From assembly GCA_002372735.1 (NCBI GenBank), contig DFIE01000020.1:1-8759 (forward strand): 8,759 nt of DNA, read 5' to 3'. The position numbers and the translations under genes were made by a program. Positions 5,485 to 8,759 of the stretch are shown here, piece after piece (position 1 is the stretch's first letter; the number at the start of each line of letters is the position of its first letter). The stretch comes from Clostridiales bacterium UBA3705. GTDB taxonomy: Bacteria > Bacillota_A > Clostridia > Oscillospirales > Oscillospiraceae. Below the pieces are notes generated by a model that was not told where the DNA came from, did no database searches, and saw nothing but the letters and a program-made list of their open reading frames with translations.

Positions 5485-6888
5485 TTACAGATAGGTCTCC
5501 GCGGTGATGTTGTCCAGATCCACGTACTTGGTCTCCTTCACCTTGGTCATCAGCACCAGCAAAGACAGGGCCATAAAGGGCACGCAGATGGCCAGGAACA
5601 GCACGTCCATGGGCACAAAGTTCTGCAGCACCAAAAACAGCGCCTGGCCGATAAACATCCCCGCGCCGATCATCACCGAGATGGTGCCCATCACCGACGA
5701 GCGCATCCCGGAGGGGGAGGACTCCGCCGGCATGGTCAGGATGATGGTGTCGGACATGGACCACAGCCCGCCGATGGAGCAGCCGTAGAAGACGCCCGCG
5801 GCCACCGGGCCCCAGTGGAGCCGGCAGGCCAGCACAAACAGCAGCAGGCCGCCCAGGGCCAGACTGCCCAGCAGCAGACAGACCTTTTTGCGGCCCATCC
5901 GGTCGGAGAAGAAGCCGCTCAAAATGGTCACCAGGCCGTTGACCAGGGGGTAGATGATCATGGCCGTGGCCACAAGCTCGGTGGACATGGCGCCCTCCAG
6001 CACCGTGGCGTAGTAGGAGGTGTAGAAGGTGGTGGCAAAGAACAGGAAGCCCGCAATCAGAATCCAGCGCAGCTGCCGGTTGCGGAAGATGAATTTCAGG
6101 GCCTTCCACACGCCGCCCTCTTCGGCGGTGCCGGCCTTGGCGTCGGCCTGGGCCAGGGCGGCACGCTGCTCCGGGGTCAGGCTGAGCAGGGCGCGGCGCT
6201 GCTCCACAAAGACGGGGGTCTCCCGCATCATAAACCAGGACAGTCCGCCCACCGCGATGGCCACTACCACGGGGATCAGATACACCATCCGCCAGCTGCC
6301 GGGGTCGGAATCCCGCAGGAACAGCCTGGACAGCACGCCGATCAGCGACACGCTGACCAGGGCGATGCCCTTGGCCACAAAGCTGTAGGTGGCCCGCTTT
6401 TCCTTGGGGGCGGTTTCCATGATGTAGAGCACCTGCATATCGTTGGGAGTAAAGAACATCATCAGCAGCATACCCAGGATATACTGCACCACGCTGTGGC
6501 TGGTCATCACCACCAGCATCCCCACGCCCATGCCCAGGGTGTTGATCATCAAGAACAGCCGCCGGCCGTACTTGTCTGACAGGGCCTTGTAGAAGGGTGT
6601 GACAATCAAAAACAGGTTGGAGGCCACCGACCAGGGGGCCACGGTGTTGATGGCACGGGTGTACTCCGGGGTGTTCACGTTGCGCGAGCCGATGGCAAAC
6701 AGGTCAAACAGGGCATAGGGCTGCATGGCGGAGTTGACGTTGGAGGTGATCTCGTCCACCACATAGATGACGGTAAGCACAATCATCACAAACAGCAGGT
6801 ACAGCGCACCCTTGGGGCGGGCAGTCTCCCGGTTCAGCCGTGCCAGCTCCCGACGCTCCCGGGCGGCAATGGTTGCAGGATCCTTCAA
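5485..6888 (-). CDS. Major facilitator superfamily transporter
   Basis: The 467-residue protein has about twelve hydrophobic helices in two halves. Each half carries the MFS loop 2-3 signature: SDKYGRR at 104-110 and SDRMGRKK at 328-335. A hydrophilic central loop (about 222-270) is rich in Ala, Glu and Gln, and the ends are cytosolic and charged. A polar, Tyr-rich segment lies between helices 1 and 2 (about 48-82), longer than usual. The pattern is of the sugar/metabolite-transporter branch, but the substrate cannot be read from sequence. The start is TTG at 6886-6888: reading the minus strand, AAAGGGGA lies about 8 bases upstream and there is no closer ATG before the first helix. It has its own promoter and terminator and so is monocistronic. 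Confidence 0.85.
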   Translation of the reverse strand: MKDPATIAARERRELARLNRETARPKGALYLLFVMIVLTVIYVVDEITSNVNSAMQPYALFDLFAIGSRNVNTPEYTRAINTVAPWSVASNLFLIVTPFYKALSDKYGRRLFLMINTLGMGVGMLVVMTSHSVVQYILGMLLMMFFTPNDMQVLYIMETAPKEKRATYSFVAKGIALVSVSLIGVLSRLFLRDSDPGSWRMVYLIPVVVAIAVGGLSWFMMRETPVFVEQRRALLSLTPEQRAALAQADAKAGTAEEGGVWKALKFIFRNRQLRWILIAGFLFFATTFYTSYYATVLEGAMSTELVATAMIIYPLVNGLVTILSGFFSDRMGRKKVCLLLGSLALGGLLLFVLACRLHWGPVAAGVFYGCSIGGLWSMSDTIILTMPAESSPSGMRSSVMGTISVMIGAGMFIGQALFLVLQNFVPMDVLFLAICVPFMALSLLVLMTKVKETKYVDLDNITAETYL

Positions 6889-6924
6889 GGCGGAAATCCC
6901 CTTTCTTTATGATATTCCCGAACC

Positions 6925-6953
6925 ATTATACACAGCCCTGCTTCAAAAAGCAA
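6925..6953 (-). promoter_or_regulatory. Sigma-A promoter of the MFS transporter gene
   Basis: On the minus strand, TTGCTT (6953 to 6948) and a perfect TATAAT (6930 to 6925) are separated by 17 bp. The -10 box ends 36 bases before the TTG start codon. Confidence 0.75.
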
Positions 6954-7000
6954 CTCTCCCGGGATAGTTTTTGCCATCCGCCGAGGGGGAACCGGGGATA

Positions 7001-7056
7001 CGCCGCCGGGGCGGCGCAAGGCCGCCGGGCAGTCCCGGTGGGGGACCGCCCGGCGG
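7001..7056. repeat. Tandem GC-rich stem-loops in the intergenic region
   Basis: In the 6889-7099 gap, besides the transporter promoter, there are two adjacent hairpins. CGCCGC/GCGGCG (7001-7016) is a perfect 6-bp stem. Arms 7022-7036 and 7042-7056 form a 15-bp stem with one position that is A/C or G-U depending on strand, and a 5-base loop. The second is very stable. Neither is followed by a T run on the minus strand, so it is not a standard terminator for the gene ending at 7100. It may protect the mRNA 3' end, or be one copy of a dispersed repeat. Confidence 0.5.
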
Positions 7057-7099
7057 GAATCGTTTCTCAGGCATACCGGGCCGGCCCTGCGGGGCAGGC

Positions 7100-7552
7100 T
7101 CAGCCCTCCATCTGCCGGCCCAGGAAGCCGGCCACGGTGGAAAGCAGCTTCTGCTCAAACTGTCCGGGCAGACGGAGCTGATCGGGCTTGCCCAGCAGGG
7201 CCACTCCGCCCAGCAGGTCTCCCTGGCTCAACACCGGCTCAGACACGCACAAGAACCAATCGCAGCCCTCGGCGGCGGGGAGTCTTGCGCCGCTGCCGTC
7301 AAAGTGATAGCTGGTCCGGTTCTCCAGCAGGCCCATCCACTGGGAGCTGACGTGCTTGTCCAGCAGGGCCTTTTTGGGCCCGCCGGAAACGGCAATCACC
7401 GCGTCTCTGTCGCAGATCACCGCGGCGAACCCGGTGTTTTTGCAAATGGCGTCGCAGATCCGCCCGGCGAACTCCGCCAGATCCCCCATGGGGGAGTACT
7501 TCTTAAAAATCACCTCGCCGTCCTTTTCCGTGAAAATCTCCAACGGGTCACC
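7100..7552 (-). pseudogene. spoVT: spoVT lacking its first ~30 codons (stage V sporulation protein T)
   Basis: From GDPLEIFTEKDGEVIFKKYS (403-422 of the fused frame) to AGFLGRQMEG the sequence follows B. subtilis SpoVT from about its residue 31 (GDPLEIFVDRDGEVILKKYS, from memory) to the C-terminus. The segment has about 150 codons against an expected 148. It retains VICDRDAVIAVSGG (447-460) and the rest of the GAF-like sensor domain. Missing is the N-terminal part of the AbrB DNA-binding hairpin, so the product alone should not bind DNA normally. SpoVT is a sigma-G-dependent regulator of forespore genes. No stop or frameshift is seen in the retained part, suggesting a recent event or one still under selection. 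No start codon with a ribosome site was evident at the junction. Confidence 0.82.
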
Positions 7553-8759
7553 GCTGGTGACAGCATTGACATGAAAAGTCTTGTTTTGATGGTGAATGGT
7601 ATCTTCAACAATGGAAATAGCCAGTTTTTCCGCATCCCCGCCGTGACTGCCATCCCCGTAGTGGCCGCTGACCTCAGCGGCCATACCTCCCTGTTCTGAG
7701 CCGGCGCTTTCTTCCGGCAGCATTCTGCACCGCAGCAGGGAATCAACGTCGTTCTTCAGCTGAACCTCGATCCGGCCCTCAAAGACCCGGATCTTCTCAA
7801 TGACCACCTGCAGGTCGTTCCGATCCAGCTTGTCCTTGTTCAGCAGATCCGCAAACACGTCCATGGCCAGCTTGGACGCCCGGTTGACCCGGATGATGGT
7901 GTTCCGCTTGTCGGCGGTGAGCTCGATCTGGTGCTGCAGGCCGGTGATCTTTCCCTCCAGCTCCGCCTCCATCTCGTCGTAGGTCTCCTCCAGCAGGGCC
8001 TCCCGCTCCGGGTGCTTCATGATGTCCCGGATGCGCTGGCGCTTGGTAACCTTCAGCTCCTCCTGGAGCTCCGCCAGCAGCTGCTCCAGATTTTCCGCAG
8101 CCCGCTGGGTCTCGGCGATGTCGTCTGCCTCCTGCTCCATGTCGGCGTTGAGCTTTTTCAGCATGGCCGAGGAGGTCTCCATGATCTTTTTGATATACTC
8201 CTTCACCAGCCGGTCCAGGGTCTCCACCCGGATGTGGTGACTGGTGCAGGCCTTGGTGCCCCGGCGGTGATAGAGACCGCAGCGGTAGGCGTCCTTCAGA
8301 TCGGGACGGCTCATGGCGAACATGGGGCTGCCGCAGTCGCCGCACTCCAAAAAGCCGGTGAAGACGTTGTCGTACTTCTTGACGCCCCGGTAGTGGGTGG
8401 TGGTGCGCTGCTCCCGCAGGGCCCGGACGGTGGCAAAGGTCCGGTAGTCGAGGATGGGCTGGTGGTGGTTTTCAAAGACAAGGATCTCATCCGTGGGCCG
8501 CTCGACCTGGTGGCCGTTGATCCTGGCCCGGGTGGTCTTGCCCTGGCGCAGGGTGCCGATATAGAAGTCGTTGCTCAAAATCCCGTCCACGGTGGCAATG
8601 GCCCAGATGGGCTTGGCCTCCCGCTTGACGGCCTCCCCGGCGGCCTCCCGCCGGGCGTTCTCCGACATCCGGGGCGTGGGAATGCCCTCGTCAGTGAGGT
8701 AGTTGGCGATCTTCTTGTAGCCCCAGCCGGCAAGGTACAGCTCAAAGATCTTCCGCACG
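7100..8759 (-). CDS. Large serine recombinase fused in frame to SpoVT (5' end outside window)
   Basis: The frame is open to the right edge; the GTG at 8756-8758 is not a credible start because the catalytic resolvase domain must lie beyond the window. Numbering from that codon, residues 1-110 are the recombinase domain (RKIFELYLAGWGYKKIANYL; GILSNDFYIGTLRQGKT). Residues 134-172 are a zinc ribbon with Cys139, Cys142, Cys160 and Cys171. Residues 185-290 are a long charged coiled coil, and 300-344 the conserved C-terminal segment (KIRVFEGRIEVQLKNDVDSL). This order matches TndX/TnpX-type large serine recombinases that move integrative elements by cutting and joining short attachment sites. After a low-complexity linker (345-376) and a segment to Ser402, the frame enters SpoVT at Gly403 and runs to its natural end at 552. 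Either this is one chimeric protein or the frame fused when the element inserted in spoVT; I favour insertion. Confidence 0.85.
   Translation of the reverse strand, partial: VRKIFELYLAGWGYKKIANYLTDEGIPTPRMSENARREAAGEAVKREAKPIWAIATVDGILSNDFYIGTLRQGKTTRARINGHQVERPTDEILVFENHHQPILDYRTFATVRALREQRTTTHYRGVKKYDNVFTGFLECGDCGSPMFAMSRPDLKDAYRCGLYHRRGTKACTSHHIRVETLDRLVKEYIKKIMETSSAMLKKLNADMEQEADDIAETQRAAENLEQLLAELQEELKVTKRQRIRDIMKHPEREALLEETYDEMEAELEGKITGLQHQIELTADKRNTIIRVNRASKLAMDVFADLLNKDKLDRNDLQVVIEKIRVFEGRIEVQLKNDVDSLLRCRMLPEESAGSEQGGMAAEVSGHYGDGSHGGDAEKLAISIVEDTIHHQNKTFHVNAVTSGDPLEIFTEKDGEVIFKKYSPMGDLAEFAGRICDAICKNTGFAAVICDRDAVIAVSGGPKKALLDKHVSSQWMGLLENRTSYHFDGSGARLPAAEGCDWFLCVSEPVLSQGDLLGGVALLGKPDQLRLPGQFEQKLLSTVAGFLGRQMEG
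7547..7561. other. Candidate attachment site at the recombinase-spoVT junction
   Basis: GTCACC-GCT-GGTGAC has perfect 6-bp inverted arms around a 3-base centre, and it spans exactly the codons (T-S-G-D, 401-404 of the fused frame) where recombinase sequence gives way to SpoVT. Serine recombinases act on short, imperfectly palindromic sites with a 2-base core. The identification is positional; the second site at the far end of the proposed element is outside the window. Confidence 0.5.

Noticed and set aside
5815..6579. A 254-codon open frame on the plus strand opposite the MFS transporter
   Set aside because: Gln/His/Gly-rich shadow of hydrophobic coding sequence; the opposite strand has MFS motifs, a promoter, a ribosome site and a terminator.
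1..8759. CRISPR arrays, rRNA, tRNA genes or riboswitches
   Set aside because: No regularly spaced repeats, no cloverleaf with a T-psi-C arm and no recognisable aptamer core were seen in the gaps; the gaps are explained by promoters, terminators and stem-loops.

Overview
The window looks like a high-GC, endospore-forming Clostridia chromosome, most like the gut Oscillospiraceae/Ruminococcaceae group. The signs are a SpoVT homologue, TndX/TnpX-like large serine recombinase sequence, Gram-positive sigma-A promoters, strong Shine-Dalgarno sites and frequent GTG/TTG starts. The genus is inferred only. The first ~200 bases are visibly less GC-rich than the rest.

Layout, left to right. (1) 3-167: the 3' end of an unrecognised ORF, with its stop codon in the loop of a hairpin. 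(2) 189-2318: a two-gene plus-strand unit. It encodes a class M-like sirtuin whose catalytic His is Gln and whose zinc-ribbon cysteines are gone, then a single-chain fusion of a small alpha/beta hydrolase with a small protein-kinase-like domain. A strong terminator follows. (3) 2399-4139: a consensus promoter with a palindromic operator-like repeat over its -10 box drives a small AbrB-family regulator and a translationally coupled GT1/macrolide-type glycosyltransferase with a C-terminal membrane hairpin, ending in a strong terminator. (4) 4164-5021: a six-helix voltage-gated-type potassium channel from its own promoter. (5) 5029-5343, minus strand: the decayed C-terminus of a P1B metal-transporting ATPase. 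(6) 5438-6953, minus strand: an MFS transporter with promoter, TTG start and terminator. (7) 6954-7099: non-coding DNA with GC-rich stem-loops. (8) 7100-8759, minus strand: one open frame running from a large serine recombinase (5' end beyond the window) directly into SpoVT from about its residue 31 to its natural C-terminus.

The most interesting point is item 8. The recombinase replaces exactly the first ~30 residues of SpoVT, which form the N-terminal part of its AbrB DNA-binding domain. The junction carries a perfect inverted repeat, GTCACC-GCT-GGTGAC. The simplest reading is that this is one end of a recombinase-bearing integrative element inserted inside spoVT, with the element extending to the right and the missing spoVT 5' end at its far side. 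If the element excises during sporulation it would be a spoVT counterpart of the skin (sigK) and SP-beta (spsM) elements. That last step is inference; the fused frame and the precise truncation are seen directly.

All family assignments are from recognition of motifs by eye; no database search was run.
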